64,000 nucleotides of DNA from Actinophytocola sp035634895 (GTDB lineage Bacteria; Actinomycetota; Actinomycetes; Mycobacteriales; Pseudonocardiaceae), in NCBI RefSeq assembly GCF_035634895.1, contig NZ_DASQCC010000001.1, forward strand, positions 27,012 through 91,011, given 5' to 3'. A program made the translations under genes and the position numbers. Positions 32,521-41,393 of this stretch are shown piece by piece; positions within the stretch are counted from its first letter, which is position 1; each line of letters begins with the position of its first letter. Below the pieces are notes generated by a model. That model worked only from the letters and a program-made list of their open reading frames with translations, did not search any database and was not told the DNA's origin.

Positions 32521-33185
32521 GTCTGGTCGCGAACCGTCGCGATGCGGCGGGTGAGCATGCCGACGAACGACGGGCGGTTGCCGTGCGTGCGTTCGTACTC
32601 GAGCAGTTCGGCCAGTTCGTCGGCGGAGAAACGGCGCAGCCGGGCACGCAGCTGCGGCAGCGAGAGGTCGTCGTAGCCGGTGGCCTCTGGCAGCGGCCGG
32701 TTGTCCGTCTCGGCGACGGTCTCGTCGGAGTCGACCCCGTCGTCGCCGGCCTCGTACACGTCGAACTCGTGCGCCCCGGTCTCGTCGGCGAGCGCCTGTT
32801 CCTCCTGCGTCCACGGATCGGGTGTGGCGAACGTCTCGCCGGTGTCGCTGAGCTGCCCGTTACGCCGCGCCTCCTCGTCGTCGGCCCGGTCGAACGCCGA
32901 GTCGAACGGCGTGGGCTTGGCGACGTCGAGCCCGTCGTCCTGGACGTCCTCGTCGAACGTGGTCCACTCGGGCGTGTCCTCGACCGGACGGAAGCTGGCG
33001 AGCACCTCGTCGCCGCGAATCGCCAGCTCGGTGACCTGCTGTTGCACGCGCATGGATGCCTGCAAGGCCTGGCTCGCCACGGTGACGGGCAGCCCAGCGA
33101 TCTTGGCGGGCAGCGTGCGGGCCTGTTCCACGGCGGTGACGGCGAGGCCGGCCGCAACCCTGATCGGGAGCGGGAGTGACTTCAT
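32517..33185 (-). CDS. Lipid droplet-associated-type protein (Rv1109c-like)
   Basis: The 222-residue protein has an amphipathic N-terminus (MKSLPLPIRVAAGLAVTAVE, then LPAKIAGLPVTVASQALQAS), a long acidic central stretch rich in Asp/Glu, and a C-terminal helical motif LSLPQLRARLRRFSADELAE with YERTHGNRPSFVGML. This matches the actinobacterial lipid droplet-associated family and Rv1109c. The C-terminal motif resembles a small helical DNA/protein-binding unit. It is divergent from ispH and leads the xse operon. Confidence 0.75.
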   Translation of the reverse strand: MKSLPLPIRVAAGLAVTAVEQARTLPAKIAGLPVTVASQALQASMRVQQQVTELAIRGDEVLASFRPVEDTPEWTTFDEDVQDDGLDVAKPTPFDSAFDRADDEEARRNGQLSDTGETFATPDPWTQEEQALADETGAHEFDVYEAGDDGVDSDETVAETDNRPLPEATGYDDLSLPQLRARLRRFSADELAELLEYERTHGNRPSFVGMLTRRIATVRDQT

Positions 33186-33237
33186 GCGCCTAGCCTGCAC
33201 CAGTCCAGCCGATCTGCCTACACGGGAGTCCGGTACG

Positions 33238-33243
33238 TACGCT
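33238..33243 (+). promoter_or_regulatory. -10 box of ispH (leaderless)
   Basis: TACGCT is followed by 7 nt and the ispH ATG at 33251. Confidence 0.4.
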
Positions 33244-33250
33244 GGGTGGC

Positions 33251-34219
33251 ATGACCAAGCGAGTTCTGCTGGCCAAGCCGCGCGGCTACTGTGCCGGGGT
33301 CGACCGCGCCGTGGTGACGGTCGAGAAGGCTCTGGAGACCTACGGTGCCCCGGTCTACGTGCGCAAGGAGATCGTCCACAACAAGCACGTGGTCCAGACC
33401 CTGACCGAACGCGGCGCGATCTTCGTCGACGAGGCCGACGAGGTGCCCGAGGGCGCGCTCGTGGTGTTCTCCGCGCACGGCGTGTCGCCTGCGGTGCACG
33501 AGGAGGCGGCCACCCGGCAGCTGCGCACCATCGACGCGACCTGCCCACTGGTCACGAAGGTCCACCAGGAGGCCAAGCGCTTCGCCCGCGACGACTACGA
33601 CATCCTGCTCATCGGCCACGAGGGCCACGAGGAGGTCGAGGGCACCGCCGGCGAGGCACCCGAGCACGTCCAGCTGGTCGACACCGCGGAGGACGTCGAG
33701 ACCGTCGCCGTCCGCGACCCGTCCAAGGTCGTCTGGCTGTCGCAAACCACTCTTTCGGTTGACGAGACGATGGTGCGCGTCAACCAGTTGAAGGACCGCT
33801 TCCCCGAGCTGCAGGATCCGCCCAGCGACGACATCTGCTACGCCACGCAGAACCGCCAGGTCGCGGTGAAGGCGATGGCCCCCGAGTGCGACCTGGTGCT
33901 CGTGGTCGGCTCCCAGAACTCGTCCAACTCGAAGCGACTGGTCGAGGTGGCTCTGCAGGCCGGCGCGCGAGCGTCGTACCTGGTGGACTACGCCCGCGAG
34001 GTCGACCCCGTCTGGCTCGACGGCGTCGTGACGGTCGGCGTGACCAGCGGCGCGTCTGTCCCGGACATCCTCGTCATGGACCTCCTGGCCTGGCTCGCCG
34101 AGCGCGGCTTCGCCGACGTCCAGGAAGTGACCACCGCCAACGAGAAGGTCTCCTTCGCCCTTCCACGCGAGCTGCGCAAGGCCCTGAAGGACAACGACGT
34201 GCTCGACGGCGTCAGGTAG
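33251..34219 (+). CDS. ispH: 4-hydroxy-3-methylbut-2-enyl diphosphate reductase
   Basis: The 322-residue Fe-S enzyme makes IPP and DMAPP in the last step of the MEP isoprenoid pathway. The three cluster cysteines are Cys14 (RGYCAGVDRA), Cys98 (DATCPLV) and Cys196 (DDICYATQNRQ), with the conserved HGVSP and TSGASVPD segments. It lacks an N- or C-terminal fusion. Position beside the lipid droplet protein and xseAB matches Rv1110. Confidence 0.95.
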   Translation: MTKRVLLAKPRGYCAGVDRAVVTVEKALETYGAPVYVRKEIVHNKHVVQTLTERGAIFVDEADEVPEGALVVFSAHGVSPAVHEEAATRQLRTIDATCPLVTKVHQEAKRFARDDYDILLIGHEGHEEVEGTAGEAPEHVQLVDTAEDVETVAVRDPSKVVWLSQTTLSVDETMVRVNQLKDRFPELQDPPSDDICYATQNRQVAVKAMAPECDLVLVVGSQNSSNSKRLVEVALQAGARASYLVDYAREVDPVWLDGVVTVGVTSGASVPDILVMDLLAWLAERGFADVQEVTTANEKVSFALPRELRKALKDNDVLDGVR

Positions 34220-34248
34220 CCCAGTTCGACAGGCAGGTGGCATTCCCG

Positions 34249-34270
34249 CGGCGCCGGACACACGGCGCCG
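34249..34270. terminator. Terminator hairpin after ispH
   Basis: CGGCGCCG at 34249-34256 pairs with CGGCGCCG at 34263-34270 (self-complementary octamers) across a 6-nt loop, 30 bp after the ispH stop. Confidence 0.5.
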
Positions 34271-34485
34271 TGGCGCACACGGCACTGGAGCGGTTCCCCA
34301 GGCCCAACAGTCGGCAGGCGAAGAACTGCGAGCCGCCGCCTCACCCGACCTCTCAAACCACGTCGCGCTGAGGCACACCTTGCGCCCAGCCCACGAAACA
34401 CCACCGAGCCCAGCACCCAGCCCAGGACGGCCTGAGCCCAGGCAAGCCGCACGCCAACCGCTCAGGCCAACCGCGCGGCCAACCG

Positions 34486-35547
34486 TCAGCGGTAGTCGTC
34501 CTCAGGCGGACGACGTCGTGGCTGACGCCCCGGCGGCGTACCGCCGCGGCCATCCCGACCACCGTCGCGCCCAGGATCCCGCCGACCGGCGCCACGCTCG
34601 TCACGCGAACCACCCTCAACACCCGGCTCACGACGACGCACCGGCGGCTCACCGCCACGGCCTCGACCCCGCGCACCATCAGGCGGCTCGGCCCGACCCC
34701 GAGCACCGTCCGTCGGCTCGACGCGACCTCGCGCACCATCAGATGGCTCGACGCGACCTCGCTCGCCCCGGCCCGCCGCGTCACGACGCCTCGGGTCGCG
34801 GCCAGCCTCCCGGCCGGCGTCGCGGACGCCGTCCCGGCCACCCGCCTCACGGGATGGCGACGGACGTGGTCCTCGCCCGGGCGTGCGGCGGCTACCGCGC
34901 TCGTCCGCCGACGCGTCCTCCGGCTCAGGCCTGCCGCGACGAGCCGGCGCCGCGGCCCGGTCCTTGCTCGGCCTTTCCCGCGGATCACGCCCACCGGTGC
35001 CCTGTCCAGGCTCGTCGGCCAGCCCACCGCCACCATCACGCGCGGCAGGTTGCTTGACCGGCTTGCTCGGACGCACCTCCGGGTTGGGATCACGTTCCCG
35101 CCACAACCGGAACAGACCGATCGCGACCACGACGGCGGTCGTGATGCCCATCGTCGGGAAGTTGCTGGTCAGCGGCAGCGCCACCGAGATGACCAGCGAT
35201 TTCAGGCCGCCAGCGCCGGACTTCGGGCCCAGCGCCACGATCGCGCCGATAGCGGTGATCGCGAAGACCAACGGTGGCTGCACTATCGGGCCGAACAGGC
35301 TGCGTCTTCGCACGATGCAGACCGCGACGACGCAGCCCACCACGAAGGCGCCCTGATAAATCCGGCCCAGCGAGTTCTGCCGCTGCATGTCGACGAACGC
35401 GGCGATCGCCGTCACGCCGAATGCGAGCAGGACTGCCGCCCACCAAGGCAGTCCACGGAACTGCCCGAGAATCGGACGGTCATCCCACGCCGGTCCGGCG
35501 TCTATTTCAGGATCGCTCCTGCGATCGCGGGTCGCGGTCACGGGCAC
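34486..35547 (-). CDS. DUF6542 membrane protein with charged repetitive tail
   Basis: The 353-residue protein has four membrane helices (about 33-135, with LPWWAAVLLAFGVTAIAAFV and the rest of the DUF6542 domain). A very long Arg/Gly/Pro/Asp-rich cytoplasmic tail follows (about 150-353), including three tandem decapeptides of the type RVEPSDGARG, RVEPTDGARG, RAEPPDGARG. It corresponds to Rv1111c in the ispH-ychF neighbourhood. Function is unknown; the tail looks disordered and could bind nucleic acid or acidic partners. Confidence 0.75.
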   Translation of the reverse strand: MPVTATRDRRSDPEIDAGPAWDDRPILGQFRGLPWWAAVLLAFGVTAIAAFVDMQRQNSLGRIYQGAFVVGCVVAVCIVRRRSLFGPIVQPPLVFAITAIGAIVALGPKSGAGGLKSLVISVALPLTSNFPTMGITTAVVVAIGLFRLWRERDPNPEVRPSKPVKQPAARDGGGGLADEPGQGTGGRDPRERPSKDRAAAPARRGRPEPEDASADERGSRRTPGRGPRPSPSREAGGRDGVRDAGREAGRDPRRRDAAGRGERGRVEPSDGARGRVEPTDGARGRAEPPDGARGRGRGGEPPVRRREPGVEGGSRDERGAGRRDPGRDGGRDGRGGTPPGRQPRRRPPEDDYR

Positions 35548-35688
35548 AGGTTAGTGGGTCCGCGGGCTAACCTGACGAGCGTTCTGGAAACGGCGCGCCT
35601 GAATCCACACCATGATGTGAACCAGAACGCCGACGTTCACTGTCCGCTGCCGGGGTCCGCGCCACCGGCCGTATTGAGTTGTCGGTGG

Positions 35689-36681
35689 TCAACGCTCTAT
35701 GGACACCTCCCCATCGGACAGTTCGTCGTACTGCTCGGACGGCTGGTCATCACGCGCAGTAAGCGACGTGTTCGCGACGAACTCGTCCGACCGCCGCACC
35801 GCTGGCAGCGGGGTCGGGCTCGCCGCGGCGTCCGTCAGCGGCGCCACCGCGACCGTGAACTGGTTCAGCGCGTCCAGCTCACGCCGACGCGCCTGCAGGA
35901 ACCGCTGCAGATGCGTGCTCGACACGTTGACCGCGTCCACCGCGCTCTCCGCCGCCCGATGCGCCGCGAGCGCCTGCCCACGCAACGCGTCGATGTCCGC
36001 CGCGAGCACCCGCTCGCTCGCCGCGAGCATGGCCGCCGACGCGATCACCGCGAATCCCGTCGGCCCGCATACGAACACCCGCCGGTCGAGCAGCCAGCGA
36101 AGCAGGTCGGGATCGGTGTCCAACGCGGCGACCACCGCCGCGTCGGACGGGACGAACATGATCGTGCCGTAGATCGCGTCCGCCCAGCGCTGGTATCCCT
36201 TGCCCGCGAGCTCCGCCGCCCGGGACCGGATGTTGCGCACGTGCACCCGCAGCGCGTCCGCCCGCTCCTCCGGATCCTCGGTCTCGACCGCCTCGATCCA
36301 GCAGGCGATCGTCATCTTCGCGTCGACCGGCACGAGCCGCCCGTCGCCGACCGAGAGCAACATGTCCGGCCGCACGGACCCACCGCCCGCGACATCGGCC
36401 TGCAACACGAAGTGCAGGCCCTCGCGCAGGCCGAGCGAACGCGCGGTCTCCACCAGCACCTGCTCGCCGAGCTCGCCCCGCCCGCTGATCGACGCGAACA
36501 TCACCTCGTAGCGACGGAGGGCGGTCGCGTGCGCGTCGGACCGGTCGCGCTCCTCGCGCACGGCGAGCACGGCGTCGTCCAGCCTGCGCTGGCTGTCGTT
36601 GTACAGCCGCCGGAACAGTGCCGCGCCGCCGGTGAGCAGCAACAACAACACGAACGCGACGGTGCCCAACACCGCTGCCAC
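35689..36681 (-). CDS. rmuC: RmuC-family DNA recombination protein
   Basis: The 330-residue protein has an N-terminal membrane helix (VAAVLGTVAFVLLLLLTGGA), a short coiled coil, and the RmuC nuclease-like core with GRGELGEQVLVETARSLGL, then VRPDMLLSVGDGRLVPVDAKM and WADAIYGTIMFVPSDAAVVAA. RmuC limits inversions between short repeats. I use the GTG at 36681, which follows AAAGGGGACATCA; in-frame ATGs at 36720 and 36723 are alternatives. It is divergent from sbcD, another repair gene. Confidence 0.82.
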   Translation of the reverse strand: MAAVLGTVAFVLLLLLTGGAALFRRLYNDSQRRLDDAVLAVREERDRSDAHATALRRYEVMFASISGRGELGEQVLVETARSLGLREGLHFVLQADVAGGGSVRPDMLLSVGDGRLVPVDAKMTIACWIEAVETEDPEERADALRVHVRNIRSRAAELAGKGYQRWADAIYGTIMFVPSDAAVVAALDTDPDLLRWLLDRRVFVCGPTGFAVIASAAMLAASERVLAADIDALRGQALAAHRAAESAVDAVNVSSTHLQRFLQARRRELDALNQFTVAVAPLTDAAASPTPLPAVRRSDEFVANTSLTARDDQPSEQYDELSDGEVSIER

Positions 36682-36767
36682 TGATGTCCCCTTTCGTCGG
36701 GTCGGATCGAGTGGACGCATCATGACCCACCGGACCGACAATTCCGCGACGACACCGGCGTGCGAAC

Positions 36768-36804
36768 CGCGAATGGAAGGTTTCCGCGCGCGAATGGAAG
36801 GTTT
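36768..36804. repeat. Direct repeat CGCGAATGGAAGGTTT, two copies
   Basis: Copies at 36768-36783 and 36789-36804 are identical and 21 bp apart (two helical turns), in the divergent gap between rmuC and sbcD. A related GATGGAAGGTTTCGCG lies at about 30612 next to xseB. Two equally spaced copies suggest a protein binding site or a short dispersed repeat. Confidence 0.55.
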
Positions 36805-36888
36805 GGAGAATTTAATTTCTGGCCGGTTTCCTGGGGCCTGTCCCACGATCGGGTGGCGCGCCTCCCTCCCTTCGTCGTCCCGGCCGCC

Positions 36889-36894
36889 TAACTT
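36889..36894 (+). promoter_or_regulatory. -10 box of sbcD (leaderless)
   Basis: TAACTT is followed by 7 nt and the ATG at 36902, which favours that codon over the ATG at 36908. Confidence 0.45.
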
Positions 36895-36901
36895 GGGCCG
36901 C

Positions 36902-38086
36902 ATGCGAATGCTCCACACCTCCGACTGGCACGTGGGACGGATGTTCCACGGCCGAGACCTGCTCGCCGACCAGGAGTCCGTGCTGGGCGGACTGGCTGAC
37001 CTGGTCGCCGACGAGCAGGTCGACGTCGTGGTGGTGTCCGGCGACGTCTACGACCGCGCGGTGCCGTCCGGCGAGGCGGTTTCGGTCTGCACCCGGGTGC
37101 TGGACCGGATCCGTGACGCCGGTGCGCGGTTGGTGATCACGCCGGGAAACCACGACTCGGCACCGCGCCTCGGCGCGTTCGCCGAGTTCGCGGCGGCGGG
37201 CGGCCTGCACCTGCGCACGCGGGTCGCGGAGCTGGACCGTCCCGTGCTGCTCGAGGATGTACACGGACCCGTTGCGCTGTATGGGATTCCGTATCTCGAG
37301 CCGGAGCCCGCGCGGCATTCGCTGGAGATCGAGACGACCGGGCACGCCGGTGTGCTCACCGAGGCGATGCGCCGTGTCCGAGCCGACCTCACCGCACGTG
37401 GACCGGGCGTGCGGTCGGTCGTGCTCGCGCACGCGTTCGTCACCGGTGGCGCGCCGAGCGCGTCGGAACGGACGATCTCGGTTGGTGGTGTCGAACAGGT
37501 ACCCGGCACCGTGTTCGACGGCGTCGACTACGTGGCGCTCGGCCATCTCCACGGGCCACAAAGGCTGGCCGAGAACCTGCGTTACTCCGGCAGTCCACTG
37601 GCGTATTCGTTCTCCGAGGCGCGGCACCGCAAGTCGGTGTGGCTCGTGGAACTCGACGCCGGCGGACTTGCCGGAGTCGAGCGGCGCCCGTTGCCCGTCC
37701 CGCGCCCGCTCGCCACGGTCCGTGGGAGCCTCGACGAGTTGCTCACCTCGCCGGCACATGAGCGACTTGCCGACGCGTACCTGTCGGTGGAGCTGACCGA
37801 CCGGGTGCGCCCCACGGACGCTTTACGCCGCCTGCAGGAGCGGTTCCCGCATGCCGTGCACGTCGAGTGGCGGCCGGCGAGCGGCCCGCTGGCCACGCCA
37901 CTGCGATACGCCACGACCGTGCGCGACCGGTCCGACCACGACGTAGCGTGCGGTTTCGTCTCCGACTGCCGGGGTGCGGAGCCGACCAAGCGCGAGCAGG
38001 CCCTCCTGCGTGAGGCGTTGGCGGCGGTGGCGAACGACGAGCGCGCGGAGCTCGCGCGGCAGCGCGGGGGGAAGGAGGCCGCATGA
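36902..38086 (+). CDS. sbcD: Exonuclease SbcD (Mre11-like)
   Basis: The 394-residue metallophosphoesterase has all five Mre11-type motifs: HTSDWHVGR (5-13), SGDVYDRAVP (about 46-55), GNHDSAPR (about 83-90), the region LAHAFVTGG and GHLHGPQ. With SbcC it cuts hairpins and palindromic DNA and processes breaks. Its stop overlaps a small open frame that precedes sbcC. Confidence 0.93.
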   Translation: MRMLHTSDWHVGRMFHGRDLLADQESVLGGLADLVADEQVDVVVVSGDVYDRAVPSGEAVSVCTRVLDRIRDAGARLVITPGNHDSAPRLGAFAEFAAAGGLHLRTRVAELDRPVLLEDVHGPVALYGIPYLEPEPARHSLEIETTGHAGVLTEAMRRVRADLTARGPGVRSVVLAHAFVTGGAPSASERTISVGGVEQVPGTVFDGVDYVALGHLHGPQRLAENLRYSGSPLAYSFSEARHRKSVWLVELDAGGLAGVERRPLPVPRPLATVRGSLDELLTSPAHERLADAYLSVELTDRVRPTDALRRLQERFPHAVHVEWRPASGPLATPLRYATTVRDRSDHDVACGFVSDCRGAEPTKREQALLREALAAVANDERAELARQRGGKEAA

Positions 38087-38217
38087 GCGAAGACTGCTTA
38101 CCGCCGGCCGCCCGGCTCGTGGTGGCGCCGAGCATGCGCGGCGCCACCACGGTACGGACGAACCTCGTACCCAGCGGTGACCGTGCGCGCCACGGCATCT
38201 GCGAGGAGCGGCCGTGA
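38083..38217 (+). CDS. Possible small ORF between sbcD and sbcC (44 aa)
   Basis: An ATG overlapping the sbcD stop (ATGA) is preceded by GGAGG at good spacing and opens a 44-codon frame starting MSEDCLPPAARLVVAPSMRG. It has no recognisable domain and contains the hairpin at 38118-38151. It may be a coupled leader peptide, a recent sequence with no function, or simply a chance frame. The good initiation signals are the main reason to list it. Confidence 0.3.
   Translation: MSEDCLPPAARLVVAPSMRGATTVRTNLVPSGDRARHGICEERP
38118..38151. other. 12-bp stem-loop between sbcD and sbcC
   Basis: CGTGGTGGCGCC (38118-38129) pairs perfectly with GGCGCCACCACG (38140-38151) across a 10-nt loop. It lies inside the sbcDC transcript, 77 bp before the sbcC start, and could attenuate transcription or tune the subunit ratio. 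It is itself a small palindrome, the kind of structure SbcCD cleaves. Confidence 0.6.
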
Positions 38218-38227
38218 GCCAGAAGCG

Positions 38228-41200
38228 GTGAGGCTGCATCGGCTGGAACTGACCGCGTTCGGGCCGTACTCCGGTCGTGAGGTCGTGGACTTCGACCGGC
38301 TCGGCGCGGACGGGCTGTTCCTCCTGCACGGTGACACGGGTGCCGGCAAGACGACGCTGCTGGACGCGGTGGCGTTCGCCTTGTTCGGCGCCGTGCCCGG
38401 CGTACGCGACCAGGCGAAGCGGTTGCGGTGTGACTACGCGGAACCGAGCGTGGTTACCGAGGTGCGGCTTGAGCTGAGCGTGCGCGGACATCGGCTCCGC
38501 CTGGTACGGAGCCCTGAGTACCTACGTCCGAAGAAACGAGGTGACGGCTATACGAAGCAGAACGCGAAGGCGTCGCTGACCTGGGTCGGCCCGGCGCCGA
38601 GCGGACACGCGCCCGACGGGCTGACGAGGATCGACGAGGTCGGCCGCACGATCGAACGGCTGCTCGGGATGAGCAAGGACCAGTTCTTCCAGGTGGTTCT
38701 CCTACCGCAGGGAGACTTCGCACGCTTCCTGTGTGCGGAGACCGCCGAGCGGGAGAAGCTGCTCGAGAGGTTGTTCGGCACGCAGCACTTCGCGTTGGTC
38801 GAGGAGTGGTTCCGGAACCGGCGTGTAGAGCAGAGCCGTGTGTTGGACGCCGGACGGCTGCGGTGTGTTCAGTTGGTCGCCCGGCTGGCACAGGCGGTCG
38901 GCTCGGAACCCCCTACCGACGATGTAGCCGACGAGGCCTGGCTCGCGTCGCTCGTCGCCGCGACCGAGGTGACGGCTGAGGAGGCCGCCACCCATGAGCT
39001 CGCGGCCGCGGTCGTGCGGGATCAGGCCGAGGCAGAGCTGCTCGCACGCCGGGAGCTGGCGGACCGGGTGCGCCGTGTCGCCGCGGCACATGCCGAGTTG
39101 GCTGTGCTGTCGGCGGAGGCGGAGAGCCGGGCGGCGTGGGCCGAGGAACTGGCGGCGGCCCGTCGGGCAGCCCCGGTCGTGCCCGCGCATCGTGAGCTCG
39201 TGCGAGTCGAGACGCTGGCTCGTGCGGCGGACGACGCGATCGTGACGCTTGTCGCGGACGCGCCGACTGTCGGGGAGCTGCGTGGCCTGGTCGCTGGCTA
39301 CGGCGCCGGTGACCGGACCACTGGCATTGCCTCCCTCGATGCTCTCGCCGGTGCTTCGTCGTGGACCGAGCCCGGCGGGTTCGCCGGACGGCCGTGGCCG
39401 CCCGTCGCGGAATGCGACGGCGCCGGGTCAGCACCTGGGCCAACGGACTCCGGTGAGCGTGGCCCGGCGGGCCTTGCGCCTCGGGTGTGGGCCGGGCGGT
39501 TGCGTGAGGTCGCCGGTGCGCTGGGCGGGCTCGTCGAGGAAGCCGGACTGCACGCGGCCGACCAGAAGCGCGTCGACGAGTTGCGGCGGCTCGAGGAGCG
39601 TGCCGACGCGGCGGTCGCGTCCTGTGGGGAGCGGCTTTCCGTGTTGCCCGGTGAGATCGAGGGCACGCGGGAGCAGCTTGCCGAGGCAGCTCGGGCTGTC
39701 GCGGAGCTGCCGGCGTTGGTGGCCACGCGGGAGGAGCTGACCGCGTTGGCTCTGGACGCCGCGCAGGTTCCGGTGGCACGGCGTGTGGTGCGCGACCGGA
39801 CCGACGCGGCGCGGGCGGCGGTTGACGCGCACCAGGCCGCCCGGGAGTCCGTGTTGGACATCCGGGAGCGGCGGCTGCTCGGGATGGCGGCCGAACTGGC
39901 GGGTGGGCTTGTCGGCGGCGAGCACTGCCCGGTGTGTGGGTCGACCGACCACCCGTTGCCGGCGGTCGGCGCGGTCTCGCAGGTCACCGCTGCGGACGAG
40001 CGGACGGCGGCCGTGCGGGAGCAGGACGCCGACGTCGTGCGGCAGAAGGCGGCGCGCGAGCTGGCGGGTGCCGAGCAGACGCTGGGCATGCTGCTGGACC
40101 GGTTGCGCGGCCGGGACGCCGATGAGCTCGGCAACGCGCTGCGGGCGGCTGTCGAGGCACATGAGCACGCCGTGCGGCTCGCCGGTGAGCATCGAAGCCT
40201 GCGGGAGCGGGTGCGGGTGCTGGAAAACGAGTCTGAGGAGGTGACCGCGCGGCTTCGGGCCGCGGAGAAGGAGGTGACCGGCTACGCCAGTGAGCGGGCT
40301 GCGTTGGCCGAACGGATAACTGAACGGGCCGAGCGGTTGGCGGTCGCGCGTGGTGAGCACGCTGACGTGGCGGCGCGGCGGGCGCATCTGCTGTCGGTCG
40401 CTGATCGGCTGGATGCGTTGGCTTCGGCCCTGGCTGAGCAGGTCGTGGTGCACGGCCGTGTCGAGGAGCAGGGCGACGTGGTGCGTGAAGCCGTTGAGGC
40501 GGCCGGGTTCCCGGACGTGGCGGCGGCGCTCGCGGCCGCGCGGTCGGACCATGCCGTGCTCGAGAACCGGCTGAACGACGCGGCGGCGCGTGAGGCCGGA
40601 GTGCGGCAGGTGCTCGCCGATCCCGAGTTGGCCGGGGTCGACCCGGACCAGCGGGTCGAGGTCGGGGCCGTCGCGGACGCCTATTCCGTGGCGCGGGACG
40701 AGGTGAACGCCGCGGTCGTGGCGGCTCGCCTGGCGCGCCGGCGCGCGGCGGACGTTGGGGAGCTGGCTGCGCGGCTGCGAGCGGCGTGGGCGGAGTTGGG
40801 GCCCGCGCTGGCGCAGTTCGAGGAGCTGTCGGCGCTCACCGACGTCGTGAACGGGCGTGGGCAGAACGCGCGGAAGATGTCGCTGCGGGCGTATGTGCTG
40901 GCGGCGCGGCTGGAGGAGGTCGCGATCGCGGCGTCGGTTCGGCTGCGCAAGATGAGCGACGGTCGGTTCTCGTTCGTGCACACGGATGTGGCCGGGCCGC
41001 GTGGTACGCGTGGTGGGCTGGGTCTGGACGTGCTGGACGCCTACTCGGGCAACGCGCGGTCGGCCAAGACGCTGTCGGGCGGAGAGACGTTCCTGGCTTC
41101 GCTCGCGTTGGCACTCGGGCTGGCGGACGTCGTCGCCGCCGAGACCGGTGGGGCGCTGCTGGACACCTTGTTCGTGGATGAGGGTTTCGGCATGCTGGAT

Positions 41201-41362
41201 GCCAACACTCTCGACGAGGTGATGGACACGCTCGACGAACTGCGTGCGGGTGGTCGCGTGGTGGGACTCGTCTCCCATGTGGAGGAGCTGCGGGATCGCA
41301 TTCCCACTCGGCTGCGGGTGCACAAGACGCGAACCGGGTCGCGCGTGGAGCTCATCGCCTGA
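38228..41362 (+). CDS. sbcC: ATPase SbcC (Rad50-like)
   Basis: The 1044-residue SMC-like ATPase has Walker A HGDTGAGKTT (about 34-43) and DQFFQVVLLPQGDFARFL (Q-loop). Long coiled coils flank a zinc hook CPVC at Cys567/Cys570. The C-terminal signature LSGGETFLASLALALGLADV and Walker B LLDTLFVDEGFGMLD follow. A Gly/Pro/Ser-rich insert near 375-410 interrupts the first coiled coil. The GTG at 38228 begins the conserved VRLHRLELTAFGPY; the frame upstream is not conserved-looking. Confidence 0.93.
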   Translation: MRLHRLELTAFGPYSGREVVDFDRLGADGLFLLHGDTGAGKTTLLDAVAFALFGAVPGVRDQAKRLRCDYAEPSVVTEVRLELSVRGHRLRLVRSPEYLRPKKRGDGYTKQNAKASLTWVGPAPSGHAPDGLTRIDEVGRTIERLLGMSKDQFFQVVLLPQGDFARFLCAETAEREKLLERLFGTQHFALVEEWFRNRRVEQSRVLDAGRLRCVQLVARLAQAVGSEPPTDDVADEAWLASLVAATEVTAEEAATHELAAAVVRDQAEAELLARRELADRVRRVAAAHAELAVLSAEAESRAAWAEELAAARRAAPVVPAHRELVRVETLARAADDAIVTLVADAPTVGELRGLVAGYGAGDRTTGIASLDALAGASSWTEPGGFAGRPWPPVAECDGAGSAPGPTDSGERGPAGLAPRVWAGRLREVAGALGGLVEEAGLHAADQKRVDELRRLEERADAAVASCGERLSVLPGEIEGTREQLAEAARAVAELPALVATREELTALALDAAQVPVARRVVRDRTDAARAAVDAHQAARESVLDIRERRLLGMAAELAGGLVGGEHCPVCGSTDHPLPAVGAVSQVTAADERTAAVREQDADVVRQKAARELAGAEQTLGMLLDRLRGRDADELGNALRAAVEAHEHAVRLAGEHRSLRERVRVLENESEEVTARLRAAEKEVTGYASERAALAERITERAERLAVARGEHADVAARRAHLLSVADRLDALASALAEQVVVHGRVEEQGDVVREAVEAAGFPDVAAALAAARSDHAVLENRLNDAAAREAGVRQVLADPELAGVDPDQRVEVGAVADAYSVARDEVNAAVVAARLARRRAADVGELAARLRAAWAELGPALAQFEELSALTDVVNGRGQNARKMSLRAYVLAARLEEVAIAASVRLRKMSDGRFSFVHTDVAGPRGTRGGLGLDVLDAYSGNARSAKTLSGGETFLASLALALGLADVVAAETGGALLDTLFVDEGFGMLDANTLDEVMDTLDELRAGGRVVGLVSHVEELRDRIPTRLRVHKTRTGSRVELIA

Positions 41363-41393
41363 AGGCGTGGCGGCTGGTCGTCGGTGGGGACCG

